64,000 nt of DNA. Origin: Maea johnstoni (taxonomy: Eukaryota; Annelida; Polychaeta; Spionida; Magelonidae). This document shows positions 1 through 12,172 of the stretch, piece after piece (position 1 is the stretch's first letter; each line of letters begins with the position of its first letter). A program made the position numbers and the translations under genes. A model generated the notes under the pieces. That model ran no database searches, was not told where the DNA came from, and worked only from the letters and a program-made list of their open reading frames with translations. The stretch is from NCBI GenBank assembly GCA_963942565.1, contig OZ012685.1:54091996-54155995 (forward strand). The letters run 5' to 3'.

Positions 1-561
1 TACACATGTGTTATAAAGGCCAAGAACCTCATTGGTGCTGGTTAAAGACATATAAAGGTTATCATAAATTCAAAATGGCTGCCAAGATGACAGTCAAATT
101 AGATAAACCACAGGCGTCAAACGTACCATATGTGACATATATAGCATACATATTGACAGATTAGTCCAAAGTTCCACAGCAATTAAAAGTAAATGCTCCA
201 GATATTTCAACATCTAAATATCAACAAATTATCTAAAAAATTGCATCTTTTGAAGATTGCTTTTGATAATTGATAGGTTAAAACATAGATAAGAGATAAA
301 AAATGCATGAATGACATGTATTATGTGTGGTGAGTCCCACCTATATCTTCTGGATTTTGTACCATCATATTGTAGTAATATCTATGGGTTTATGTCACCA
401 ATGGAGTCTTTATTCCACTCCTATTCTTCTCTGTATGGACTTACTGTTCTTTGATTGAAGCAGCCTTGTTCTCCACTGCATCTACATAAAATTGAACATC
501 CAAGATGTGCAGCTGCACCGCATCGAAGAATAAGGTTGGCCAGTTGCACACAAGCACATAG

Positions 562-709
562 AGGTTCCATCACGAGTGGATGGAAAGAGGAGGAATCTTG
601 CACGAGTGAGTGATTTTGTGTCTTGGGACGAGGCTTGCCGAGTCCCAAGACACAAAATCACTCACGAGTGCAAGATTCCTCCTCTTTCCCTCCACGAGTG
701 ATGGAACCT
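562..709. repeat. Near-perfect hairpin, 68-bp arms and 12-base loop
   Basis: Bases 562-629 pair with 642-709 apart from seven positions. Six of the seven come from two copies of CACGAGTG in each arm that point the same way on both arms instead of being mirrored; the seventh is one T/G difference. The hairpin opens an insertion of about 500 bases that interrupts the left arm of the large inverted duplication and is absent from the right arm. It looks like a fold-back element or the end of a short transposon; no target duplication was identified. Confidence 0.8.
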
Positions 710-982
710 GTTTCTCCCACGATAAAAAGGAGAAATTTACACGTTTTACCGTGAAGTTAGCTAGCTAAACTAGGTCAGCCAAAGGTCGCCTGTGCAATGG
801 TTCAACAATGGTAATACGCGTTTGTTGTGACGTGCACCGTTTGTTTTCCCATGTAACTGGCGCCAGATCACGTGCGTGACGCTTGTTCAAATCCACGCGC
901 ACCATTGTTAGGTCTACCTTTGACCCAGCAGCAGTGACCCCTTGACTGAAATTGAGGGATCTGATTGGACAATTACACTAGT

Positions 983-1500
983 TTAACCTTTAACCCCATT
1001 GAGGACAGGCCATTGAGGACAACTTATCCTTAACTGTAAAACACACCTCAGAGTGGGAGAATGTGTTATCTTAAGAATGACAGATGGTGCAAATTGCTGA
1101 TCATGAGGTATGGTTTTGGGCTGTAAGGATTTGAAATGATCATATTTCAACCAGACATAGTCATATGAACTCATGTCAGGAGGATCAGTGTTAAGTGCTG
1201 TTTGCCATATTGTAGCCTGTAAATGGGCTCTTTTCACATTTTCTTTAAATGCTGTAGAAGACGGAGGTAAATATTGTAGTTCAGGCTGAATGCATACCCC
1301 TTTCCTGACCATCTTTGCACCCCAAACTCTGTAAAGAACATCAGACTTCACGTCTCCTGGTCTAATTGCAGTGCTATGGCAGGCTGCAATGTAGGATGTC
1401 ACCTCCTTGATGATTTTCCCCATGTCCGAATCTGTATTGCAAATAATATGGAATTGATACCCTGTTTGCAGAACCTTAACAGCTTTGACCTTGCCTATAC
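983..1500 (-). pseudogene. Inverted copy of the 3' part of the same unnamed family
   Basis: The minus strand at 983-1,423 is open for 146 codons and includes LPPSSTAFKENVKRAHLQ followed by NTDPPDMSSYDYVW. These are the same blocks as in the sense copy at 2,640-3,010. This arm keeps the longer open frame of the two. It has no cysteine-rich tail and no start context that would make a convincing gene. Confidence 0.5.
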
Positions 1501-1538
1501 CAAAGTATGCCCCAACTTTGTCACATCCTATTAAGGGG

Positions 1539-1749
1539 AGGGCCTGCTCTGACCGCTGTGTGGTCTAAGGCGCCGCCTCTGAGCGCACACTGTCTCTCAC
1601 CACTGCCTGGGTTCAAATCCCGGCCTGGGCATGTGAGAAAGTTGCCAGTGACTTGGGGCTAGGTGGTGGTTTTCGCCGGGTAACAGGCTAGTCACGAATT
1701 AGCCACAATTGGCATAAATGTGACGAAAAACAAAATTCAAATTCAAAAA
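1539..1749 (+). mobile_element. tRNA-derived SINE with target duplication
   Basis: The head carries a B-box-like GGTTCAAATCC, preceded by an A-box-like stretch. It is followed by a conserved body (GAAAGTTGCCAGTGACTTGG, then GGTGGTTTTCGCC) and a short repeated tail ending in AATTCAAATTCAAA. The flanks are CCTATTAAGGGG (1,527-1,538) and CCTATTATGGGG (1,750-1,761). The opposite arm of the inverted duplication holds the uninterrupted site near 2,530, so the SINE arrived after the duplication. Confidence 0.85.
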
Positions 1750-1984
1750 CCTATTATGGGGTGTGCTGCAATCGAATTGGGTACAATAGCAAGGTGCTTC
1801 TTGACTGTCTCACCAATATTCACAGAAACCCTGTGAGGACTTGTAGGTTCCATAGTAACTGTTGAACATGATGAGCATAGTAGTTGTGCATAAGCAAGAC
1901 AAAGACATCTGTATCTGCATCTAATGGAACAGTGACGGATTAAACCAATGTGTTTGTGAGGTTTGCTCTAGAAAAGATGGTAAC

Positions 1985-3083
1985 ATGTTCCACCTCTATT
2001 TTGGTTTTGATAGATACCAAGAGTATATCGTTAAAAGTGGTACTAAATCATCCATGTCCACAAAATCATCAAGACAGTACAGATTGGCACTAAAAATTCC
2101 ACTGCCTCCCCACACTGTTATACTGACAGGATCAAAGAATAAGGTACAGCTGATGAATCCTATCCACACAGAATTGATAAAGACTGTTCAAGATAAGAAC
2201 CACCCAACATTTGCTGTTACCATATAGGAAAAGATACCATTCCATCAGAAGTCAAGGATGGTACAGTCTGAAATTAAAAGTGCCATGACCTCAAAACCAC
2301 CCATAAAGAGGCAGATGTCAGTAGATGATAAAGCTAGTTGCTGCTGGTTGCGAATGTGTTCAGGTTTTCTCTGCTGCTAAAGATGTCTGAGTCCAGCATA
2401 CATGCAGTAATACCATGATATACTGACCATGTTCACTCAACAGTTATAAAACCTACAAGACCTCACAGGGTTTCAGTAAATACTTAAAGATATGTTTCAA
2501 AAGCACCTTTCCATTGTACCAAATTCAATTGCAGCACACCCCTTAACAGGACATGACAAAGTTGGAGCATACTTTGGTATATATAGGCAAGGTTAAAGTT
2601 GTTAAGGTTCTTGAAACAGGGTCCCAATTCCACCATATTTGAATACAGATTCGAACAAGGGGGAAATCATCAAGGAGGCAACATCCTATATTACAGCCTG
2701 CTATAGCACTACAATTAGACCAGGAGACATGATGTATGTTGTTTAATTCTTTTGGTTGCTAAGATGGTAAGAAAAGGGGTATGCATTCAATATAAACTAT
2801 AACATTCACTTCCGTTTTCACTGGCATTTAAAGGAAATGTGAAAAAAACCATCTGCAGGCTACAATCTGGCATCCAGTGTTCAACACGGATCCCCCTGAC
2901 ATGGATTCATGTGACTTTGGCTGGGTGAAAGATGATAGTTTCAAATCCTTACAGACCAAAACCATGCCTCATGATCAGCACTTTTGCACCACCTTTTGTT
3001 CTATAGATAATACAGTGCCTGTGTGCAAATGGTCAACTATATCCTTCAATGCCATGCAGGCTGCTTCAATCAAATTACAGTGA
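1985..3083 (+). pseudogene. Relic of an unnamed repetitive invertebrate protein family, sense copy
   Basis: The central open segment (1,985-2,227) contains FDRYQEYIVKSGTK and later PLPPHTVILTGSKNK. About 430 bases downstream, 2,877-3,010 encodes NTDPPDMDSCDFGWVKDD. From memory these resemble blocks of a long uncharacterised protein family that is multi-copy in many invertebrate genomes (an FDRY..SIK block, then an LPP..NVKRAHLQ..IW block and DPP...GW). I know no assigned function and could run no search. The copy is broken and is not expected to make protein. The high copy number of the family elsewhere suggests mobile DNA, but that is inference. Confidence 0.5.
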
Positions 3084-4180
3084 GTCCAGATAGAGAAGAA
3101 CAGGAGTTTAATGAAGATTCCAATGGTGATACTGACACATAGATAGTACTACAATATGATGGTACAAAATATAGAAGATAAAAGTAGGACTCACCAAACA
3201 TAAAAACATTTCATTCATACATTTGCATTTCTTATCTATGTTTTAACCCATCAATTATCAAAAGCAGTCTTCAAAGGATGCAATATTTTACATAATTTGC
3301 TGATATTTAGATGTTGAACTATCTGAAACATTTAATTTTCATTGCTGTGGAACTTTGGATAAATCTGTCAGTATATGAGTCACATATAGTACGTTTGACA
3401 CCTGTGGTTTACCTAATTTGGCAGCCATTTTGAATTTATGATAATCTTGATATGCCTTTAACCAGCACCAATGAGGTTATTGGTCTTTATAACACATATG
3501 TACATGCAAAAGGTATTGATCCATGTCAAAAAACAATTGAGTTACGGTTATTTTCCTGCTATCGCAGCCATTTTGGCAGCCATATTGAAAAACCTTATGA
3601 CCTAGTTATCAAATGTAACTTCTGTCAGCACCAATGAACTCCTTGGCCCCTAAAACCTAGGACAAGATGAAAAAAATTCTTTCCTAGGCCAAAAATCAAA
3701 TGAGATATAGTCATTTTCTTGATTGGCGGACATGTTGGCGGCCATCTTGGATTTCTCAAATTCCTCAAGGGTGACAGAGTGTCACCCGATGGATTATTGA
3801 TCTAGACCCCTTTCAGAGTCAGAATCCACTGAAAACAACTATGCACCAAATTTTGCAGACTTCAGTCCAAAAATGGCATTTGGCACCCAGACTATATCAG
3901 CTTATATGAAAGTTATACACTTCAAGAACAGGATGCTACCATTCTTTTTCTCTCAGTGATCCCGTGAGGGGAGATTTTTGCGTATTGTCATCCTCCTAGA
4001 CAGCCTCTGCCAGCCACTGGGTGCGGCCATGTTTTTCAAGTGCTATCAGCTGTGACACAATCGGGTGGCAGGGATCACAGCCTGTCTCCAAGCTACCTCT
4101 GGGCAGTGTATCTAACAGCAGTGCTCCTGACAAGAGCTCTCTGCACAAGTTGCATAAAAACGTATATATCAAACAAGAAA

Positions 4181-4387
4181 ATGGTGAAATCATGTGCAGC
4201 AATTGGCTATAAAAAAAGACACGGTAGTGGAGAAAGCTTTCATAGATTTCCTAGTAGTAAATTTAGACAAAAACAGTGGTTAGCATCCATGAAACTTTTA
4301 AACCCACCTGTCCTGAAGTATGCATATGTATGTTCAGACCACTTCACTGACGAGGATTATGTCAGGAATCACACACTGCAGTCAGGA
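4181..4387 (+). pseudogene. THAP zinc-finger domain relic
   Basis: The frame starting MVKSCAAIGY runs through FHRFPSSK, QKQWLASM and VCSDHFTDEDYV, which is the order of a THAP DNA-binding domain (C2CH zinc finger: Cys, Cys, invariant Trp, Cys-x2-His-Phe). The second zinc cysteine is replaced by tyrosine (IGY where IGC is expected). A TAA stop at 4,388-4,390 cuts the domain before the usual C-terminal block; the same frame then continues with LKRDAF, close to the usual KRDAVPT-type end. THAP domains occur in host regulators and in P-element and Kolobok transposases. Its position beside other mobile DNA favours a transposon remnant. No transposase core was seen. Confidence 0.75.
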
Positions 4388-4390
4388 TAA

Positions 4391-7300
4391 CTTCAGAGTA
4401 CAGTTAACAAGGTTCTGAAGAGGGATGCTTTTTTAGAAGGTTTGGGTACTTGTGAAATAGGTGTGCATAATCTCTCACACTTCTTCAAAAAAAGAAACAG
4501 TCACAATTGATACACTTTTTATCATGCTCCATGCGACTCCTATTGCATCTAGTCTTACTTTCTTCAAGGATATAATATCTGGTAACCAATTTTCATAAAT
4601 CTCTTATTTCAAGCAGAAGTGATCTTGCAATTTATCAATTTCGGGATTTATTTACTTTATTGGTATACATTTACTAGTCTCAACATGATTTACCTTCATT
4701 CAGTTGCTCAACGAATATAAGCACAGGTGTATGCATTAAATGTTTAATATTAAGCCAGCATGAGAAGGGTAAATATCATTCCCTAACTTACAAAATTGAA
4801 ACAGCTAAGGTTATAGTCAGTCATGACCCCATTTTCACTGGGAAGAAATACATTTCTAAATAGTACTGCAATATAGAGGAAGGTTGAAATCAAAATATCT
4901 CAAATTGCAAATGACCCTTTCTTTTATTTATGATAGAATAAATGATATTTTCATTTACTCATTACCAACCTTCTCTTAATGACTTATGATTAATAATCAT
5001 ACTCTTCATTATTATGATCTGATGTACAGACTTTAGCAACCCTAACAGATAACTTTCAGGGTGAATGGCAATTTTCATAGGTACCTCAACATGGTCTTTA
5101 TTAATCCACTGAGAATAGACTGTGCAGGATTTTGTTAGTTGTGTTACAACTGAGGTTTTGTCTTATGTCTAGGTCCCTAGGGTAATAACAAAAGTAAGTA
5201 AAGGAAAGGGACACACAGGGTAATTGACCTTGTCCAATTGGCATTACACATCTAGACCCCATGGGACACAAGGTAGTAAACACAGGAAGTGACTAGCAGT
5301 ACTGGGAACAGCAATCATCTTCATTTCCTTTAGTAATTGTGTACATATTCATGAAGATTATAGAAAAGAAATGTCAAGAATACCTTTGGAAGGGGCCTGA
5401 TAATTTAAAGAAGGAAAGAAGTCTGACAGGTGCACCACAACATGCTATTTAAGCGCCAGCCCTCTGTTTCCACATCTTGACCATCAAATTCATCAACACC
5501 TTGAACTATGTCCATATAATCCACCTGATCACCTTCAGCCACTCTTGGTTCAAAGTCGTAGGGATTTGCATACCTAAACATCTTGAATGTGCTTCAGAGC
5601 AGTGAAATATCTACCTCCTAGACAGAGCTACTGGCTTTATCTAATACACCCACTAAGCTGCTTGCCACCCATTTACATAGACTACAGCAGCATGAGTTGA
5701 CTCAGATCCAAGATGGCGGCTGCCCTGCTTCAGTGGAGGTGCTATTCACTAATTGCAATTTGAGATTTCTCTTTGTGTGGAGCTCTAGGGCTTCTCTGTT
5801 TATGACAGATGTTGAGCTATGTTCATGAACTTTCATATAAACCTATGATGTGTTTTTCCCAAGTTCCCCTTTAATCAATTCAAAAATAGTGTATTAGGGA
5901 TTAGTCTTAATCAAAATGTGGCTCCGGCTGTCTGAGAAAAACAGGAAACATCCCAGTTTTAGGGCTTCAAGTAAAAAAATGTGGTGTATTTGATGGGAAA
6001 ACCTGGACCTTTGGGAGGATGTTGGGTCAATCCGTCTCATACCTTCAGCTGGAACAGACACTCTATGCTCTATGGATAACTAACAATACTATAGTATTTA
6101 TCAACTTGGTTTCATTTTCAAACACATGTTTTTCTCAAACAATAATACAGCAATCATGATATAGTTACCCAAAGTACAATTACACCCATATAATTCAGCT
6201 ATTAACTAATTGAAGCCTGGATTGTTTTTTTCACGACAATTGTTGTCAATTCAGTTGGAGACACAAAGGAGATTGAAATTGCAGGTGAATAATTGGGTTT
6301 ATTGATTGATTAGCACTGTGGCCTCAGTTCTGAGGAAATAGATACAGGTATGTGTGGTGTCCTAATCCCCTCAGGACTCCCCCTTCTAGAACAATGAGTG
6401 TGGTGTCACTCATAATCCCCTCAAGGATTATGGGAGTCAGGAACCAATGTCTAAAAATAAGATTTGCTATGGGTATAGGAAGGTCACTTCCTCTAAGCAT
6501 TTCAAGCAGTGTAGTAGTGAATGCGGACAGTCTACTCATATGGGATTCATTAGACAAAGAAATACTGTGTCAGACCTCAGGGAAAGTTGCCATTTCTGCT
6601 GCAAAATATGTATGGATTACTCATTCTGGATTATGTAACTTGGATCACTTGAGTGGAGATACAGCAATAGAGGTTTGTGAAATTATCTTTCTTTCAAGGC
6701 CCAGAATCTAAAAGCCACCTTGTCAGAAAACTATACTTTGGAAGTTTGGATAGCTTCAGAATTGGCCCTGCAACATGTTTGTCTTAGATAAATGAAGCTA
6801 AAACCCCCATTTAGAGCATTACAAGCTTTTATTTGCCAAATCAATATACTTGCAGTCAAAGAGACTGCCAGCATAACACACTAGACAGCTGAAAATTGAT
6901 TTTGATGGCACAGTTCTTTGAATTATTAAGAATTCAAGAGCTATAATGCATTACATTAGCATGCAAACAAAATGCCAGTCTACTAAGTAGGCGGGGCTTG
7001 GGTGATGTCATATGCCCATATATGGAATCCAGTTGACAGGGATGTTAGGCAGTTGAAGAAATGTACTCATTTATACTTTTTTTTGAGGTAATTGAGAAGA
7101 AAAAATGTTGACAGTTGTGAAATACAATGGAAGGTTACTTTATCTTTCCACTTGGACAAAAATAAATACATTAAAGTAGCAGCAAAAAGTTGCACAGTAA
7201 CTTTAACTGTGAAATACACAAAACTGCCATTTTCTCAGCTTAGTTTTCTATAGTTTTACTCTCACTGCTGACGTGAATTTAGACACAAATCTTAATCAAT

Positions 7301-9629
7301 TAGCTTCAAACTTTGTATATAGATTCTAAAACATGTTCTCTAGAAATCTAGACGGGGATATTGCAATATCTTATCTGGTTAATTTTTTATAGTGAGTCAA
7401 AAATCAAGAAACCAAAAAAGCTTTTTTTTCCTAAAATGTTGTCAGATAAACGGCCATAAAAAAAGTTAGGGGCCATATTTTACAAAACCCTTGTCTAGAT
7501 TTCTAGAGACAAAGGTTTTTTTCAATGTCTCAAAAAATCAGGTTATTATCTTAGAACCTGCTCTTAGATTTGCGTAAGCCGTGACATATGTACTGAAAAT
7601 TGATTAGTCAAAGTTTCGACCCCAATTTCTTCAAAATATTTGGAGCACATACAACCTATCCATATCCTATGTATTCCTTAGAATCTCAGCTTTCTAAAAA
7701 TATATAGTTTGCTAGGGGTTTAGTGTACAGATAATGAGAAATCAGCCATTATTTGAGGGAAAGTCTGCTCTCCACCGGAAATGTTTACAGCCACCTTAAC
7801 AGAATGGACAAGGAAGACATTTATCTCATATATTAACACTAGATCATTAAGATCTGAAACTTCAGCCAATTGCAATAGTTGCATTTCCCCCTGGACTTAT
7901 TCAAGCCAATGGCATACATTGATATACAAGTTTTTGCTTTTTCCAGTCTGCACAAGAGCTTGGGGAGATTGACTCATTGTTAGAATCTTCTTTTGTATGC
8001 CAACTTTTTTTGGAATGCAAGTTGCCCACAAATAAATACTTTATGTTTACTGGGAGTCTAATTAGGCACCTAATTGCAGAAGTACCTGAATGATATTCAA
8101 TTATTCTGAAATATAGAGCGAGGAAGTGTTTGCATATATATGTATGGAGTATAATTCAGTGAATGCATCTAGTTAGCTTTATCTATTAGATGGATAGTGA
8201 ATGTATCACACACCATTTTTTAAGAAATAAATACAACAAAGTGGTTCTACGAATATAAATTTATTGAAAAAATGTTATGTCTTATTATCATACAATTCTA
8301 GTATTCATTTTTCATCAAGATCATTTCATCAAATACACATCAACTTTTTCCCATGGCCTTATCTAATAAACAATGGAAGTTGGTTGTCTCTGAAGTTACT
8401 GATGCTCAATCTCCAATACCATCAGGAAGATGTGCCACTCATAAATAAGCATAAATTACTACAGATTGCCGGAAGAATTTAGGGTTGAGAAATAAACCTT
8501 TTCCTTAAAACAAGCCACAGAAATTGAAGCAAATTAAAAACACATATTTTTCCATTTCTTAAAAATTACTTCCCTGCAGAATACCAAGAGGCCATATACA
8601 TCTGATCTCAACAAGTAGTACTTAGGCATTCAAAACAACAATTATATTAATTTTTTCCAGGATGAAGGATAAAACCATCTTTAAACAATCTTTGGTGACA
8701 TATACATTCATTACAATTACACAAGTTTCCTAATTGCATGGGACAGAAATTGGCTACAGCACAACTTACATACTAAAGAATAAGGTCCAGAGAAAAAGAC
8801 TATGTTATGATTAAATGATGAATGAAACATTTCAATGTAGACTATTCTATAAAACTTTATAAAATTGATATTTACAGATTTATACAAATTTACTGAGTGA
8901 TACACAAATTACTGTTTATTTTGGTTAAATACAACTCACATAAATGCAGTATATATCTACATAACTAATTAAGCATCTATTCTATACGTAACTAATGTAG
9001 TGATGACTCAGTTGATGATATTTAGTTGAAAAGTGTTTCATGATATGTTCATATATTCATCCACTAAACTGGGTGAGGTACCCTTTAGAAAAGCTTCTTC
9101 ATTCATCCTAATTATTTCCCAAATCATGATAAAAATGTCAATAATGGAATGATGAATGATGACTTAAAAGATAATCTATCAGTTTCATCAAAGATAATTA
9201 GAATCAGGAAGTATAGAATTATCATCTATTGTTCCTGTTAGAATGCAGCATTAAACTATTTACTAATGGACATGACATTACTCTCATTACTACTTGAAAT
9301 AATTCTTTTTGAGACAAGAGGAAGATTAATTACACACATGTACAAAATGGAGGGAGTTCTCATCATGCATGCTTTAAATATTCAAAAATAGCCCAAATAT
9401 ACACATAATGAACCATATAATAAATAATCATTCCTCCATCACCCATCAGAAACCAACAAAATATCCATAAACACCACAATTTCCAATTACAATATGATAT
9501 TTCATGTATAAAGTAGATATCTGCCCTATGCATGAGAATATTTTGGTTTTATCTACAATTATTTCTGTCATGTACTCTTTTGACTGGAAGCTTGTTATTT
9601 AAAATTAAGTCATGCAAATACATACTTGT
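4391..9629. other. No gene recognised; AT-rich non-coding DNA
   Basis: I found no exon with a recognisable protein motif and no complete mobile element here. The longest open stretch (6,352-6,711, plus strand) is about 119 codons and resembles nothing I know. A short inverted repeat around 6,412-6,431 (CATAATCC ... GGATTATG) and a perfect but isolated GATGGCGGC motif near 5,712 are the only small signals. Confidence 0.5.
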
Positions 9630-9837
9630 TTAACCCTTCTTATGCAGAGGCTACTTTCATCCAAAGCACAAGGATGCCAAGTATTTTGAAAACCTTCAAA
9701 TCCCTGTCATGTTGGTATTCATTAAATAACCCCCACTAAGTACTCTCAGATGAGTGCCCTTATGCCAGGAGTTCGTTCATTTTCAGGTTTTTATACATCA
9801 TATTGGCAAAATTAGACCCCAGCAGCATAAGGGTTAA
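9630..9837 (+). mobile_element. TTAA MITE family A, reference copy
   Basis: This entry defines family A. Full copies are about 195-215 bp, start TTAACCCTTCCAATGCTGAG and end CAGCAGCATAAGGGTTAA, so both ends read TTAA-CCCTT inwards. The TTAA target and CCC termini are hallmarks of piggyBac-type elements. The body carries CCTGTCATGTTGGTATTCAT, then GATGAGTACCCATGTGCCAG. There is no coding capacity. 'Plus' here means the AATGCTGAGGCTAC end lies on the left. Confidence 0.8.
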
Positions 9838-10265
9838 AGGAGTTGGAATTGATATCAATATTTGTGTACAATAGGAAAAATACAAAATTTACATGTACAA
9901 AGCATTCTTCAGTATTATCCACATCCATCATTCCTGATAATCAGTTCCACTTAGAATAAAGTGAACTTCTAATGTGTTCATCAATTGATAGTGGACAGAG
10001 TAATTATTGCATAATCTAGGGAGTTTACTCCATTGTTCAATCAAAGGACAAGCTGGACAGATTACTTATAGATACCAGGCATCAAAAACTTGACATCTAA
10101 ATTTCTTGGTGTTTTTGAAAAAGGTTACCTCTGAATTGAAAATAACATAACCAAAATTGAAACCATAAGGTTTCTGTCTTTAAAATCATTGCTAAGACTA
10201 TCTTGGCCTGTTAGGAAACGAAAATCCAAATATCAGGGGCCGAGGGCAATCTTTGGTGACCAAAA

Positions 10266-10544
10266 GGGCCTTAGCCTGCAGGGTGTCTGGGCATCATTTG
10301 GGTGCCAAGACCCTCAAAAAGCACACACCGGGACACCCAAAATGATTTGTGCCGAATTTCTAAAAATGCCATTCCTTATGCAAATAATTGAATACTTTCA
10401 CTTAAATTCAGTCTATACCTTCTCTGAATAAGTAAATGCATGTGGTAACTATCTAAATATAGTACATTCCTCTTTGAACAAATGGACGCCCAATTGACAA
10501 TTTTGAGCACCCTCTTTCTAAATTTTGGCATAGTCCCTTGTCCC
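10266..10544. mobile_element. hAT-like MITE family D, degraded copy
   Basis: It begins GGGCCTTAGCCTGCAGGGTG and shares the GACACCC / TGGACGCCC body of family D (reference copy at 59,959). The right end is degraded. It lies just downstream of the first Ly6 gene, whose stop codon is at 10,581. Confidence 0.55.
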
Positions 10545-10580
10545 TGAATGGTTCTGTTTTGCTGTCCACATAGTGCTGTA

Positions 10581-12172
10581 TTATTGCCTGAGGTATGCCA
10601 GTAAGGCCAGGAGTGGAGCGAGGAAGAGAAGAGGGAGACTTCTTGATAGCGTTGAAGAGCCGTTACATCCATCCGCGTCGTCACAGTAGCAGACCTCCTT
10701 CCATACGCCATTCTCCTCGTACCAGAACCGACAGCCCCACGCGACACCGATATCAGACATAGATCCACAGCGACGGGTCTGCTTCACCCAACCACCCCCT
10801 GGAAAATAAAACAATAGTATGAGAAAAAAATGTTTGTATTCAGTGCGGTACAGCTAGAAAATTTAAAAAACAACTAAAAGACAATTCAACTAAGACGGGG
10901 ACAAATACTTTCAATTTACAAAACATAAAAATACAAAAAAAAGTTGGAATATTAAGTCACAATTTTTTTATAAATGATAAGTAAGGATTTGTAAGTTTAG
11001 TCTAAAATTCAGCTCTCCAAAATGCTTTCAATTCTATTTTAAATCAGATTCCCAATCCCTGCTATTCTTTATTCTTAGATCAACCGATTCACACAGGTAA
11101 TTAAACAGATTGCTGAAGATATGAAAAGGGGTGGGCCATTATATAAATTCTGTAGCAGAGCAATCAGTCCTGGAGGTGCAGCATTTTTAGTAGCTGAGAG
11201 GTAAAAATTAGTTCAAAAGATGGTCACTAGGTGGCACTATCAACAGAGACATTGAAAAGCATTCATTCTCCCCCAGCTACCAAAAATTGTTGTGCTTCAG
11301 GACTTATTGACTGTCACAGTGTGTCCCCGGTCTAAAATATTTTGTCACCCTTGAACCGGCCCTACAAATGTTGAAGGCATGAAGAATGCCTGTGTGACTT
11401 GAAAAAGAACAGATATAACAAATACTTACATCCAGGGCTCTCTTGTGTGACTTTCATACAGAATGTGCCAGGTATCCTCGCCTCAAAGCTATTGCAGTCC
11501 ACCAGGGCATTTATTGTTTTATCAAAATATCTGTTGGCCTGACAGGATCCATCCTCGTTACTGTCACACTGATAACACTGAATAGCAGAACCTACAGGGA
11601 GGAGAGAGACATATATTTAAACACCAACAAACAAGACAGGAAAGAATGTGTTTTCACACACAGATTTTTGTATCTTATAGGTATTGTTTCCTCCTCCTGT
11701 ATAAATGCTTATTAGAATGCACATAGTACCCAAAATATTAAAATTATCCGCCAGTAATCAAACTATAATCACAGCCGGTGAACTTATTTCGCCTTTGAAT
11801 ATTCAATATTATTATTACTATCTTACATTACAAAACAATGTGACTCAGTGTTTAAAAATGTCATCACCAGGTATGTCATAGGTAACAGTTTAAGTAAGAA
11901 CAGGTAAGTACCTGTACATATAACCTCACTTCACAGGATGAAGCCACAATTAAAGTTGAGGGTTTGAATATGTAAAGCACGTTTATATTTAGCATTTATA
12001 AAGTTATAATGCTAAAGTAACACAGTATTTAGAACAGTTAAAGTAGGTCACGTTTACCTCGTAAAATACATAACATATGAATAAAGATCAGAGACTGCGG
12101 CTAGCACTTACCTTTCTCTAAAATATTAAACAGTATGGTGGCCACAGCCAGGGCCCCATATTCAAACTTCAT
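10581..12172 (-). CDS. Ly6/uPAR (quiver-like) GPI-anchored protein, copy A
   Basis: Three coding exons on the minus strand join in frame with GT-AG introns, both phase 1: 12,112-12,172, 11,430-11,591 and 10,581-10,798. They give 146 aa. Residues 1-20 form a hydrophobic signal peptide. The mature part starts CYQCDS and ends CYCDDADGCNGS with ten cysteines, the three-finger Ly6/uPAR pattern. The order CYQC ... C.K ... RRC ... CYC..DGCN is closest to the invertebrate quiver/sleepless group. The C-terminus (LPLLFLAPLLALLAYL) is a GPI-attachment signal, so the protein should be displayed on the cell surface. Family members modulate ion channels, receptors or septate junctions; which applies here is unknown. 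Its sister gene lies 3.8 kb upstream on the same strand. Confidence 0.9.

Larger units (their letters stand above)
1..3510. repeat. Large inverted duplication, arms about 1-1,900 and 2,370-3,510
   Basis: The first 400 bases, reverse-complemented, match about 3,130-3,505 with scattered changes. The pairing continues inwards: 398-560 with 3,000-3,130, 1,067-1,500 with 2,640-3,010, and 1,740-1,870 with 2,420-2,530. The arms look roughly 80% identical by eye. About 470 bases between them are unpaired. The left arm may continue beyond the window edge. Two insertions are present only in the left arm, a hairpin-bearing segment (about 561-1,066) and a SINE, so the right arm shows the state before insertion. 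The right half reads like the original orientation of a protein-coding relic; the left arm is an inverted copy of its 3' half. Confidence 0.85.

Noticed and set aside
1575-1640. tRNA gene suggested by a good B box
   Set aside because: The body, tail and target duplication show a SINE; no tRNA cloverleaf was evident. The same holds for 26,180.
6352-6711. 119-codon plus-strand frame
   Set aside because: No motif, no splice context, and an overlapping frame of similar quality; treated as chance.
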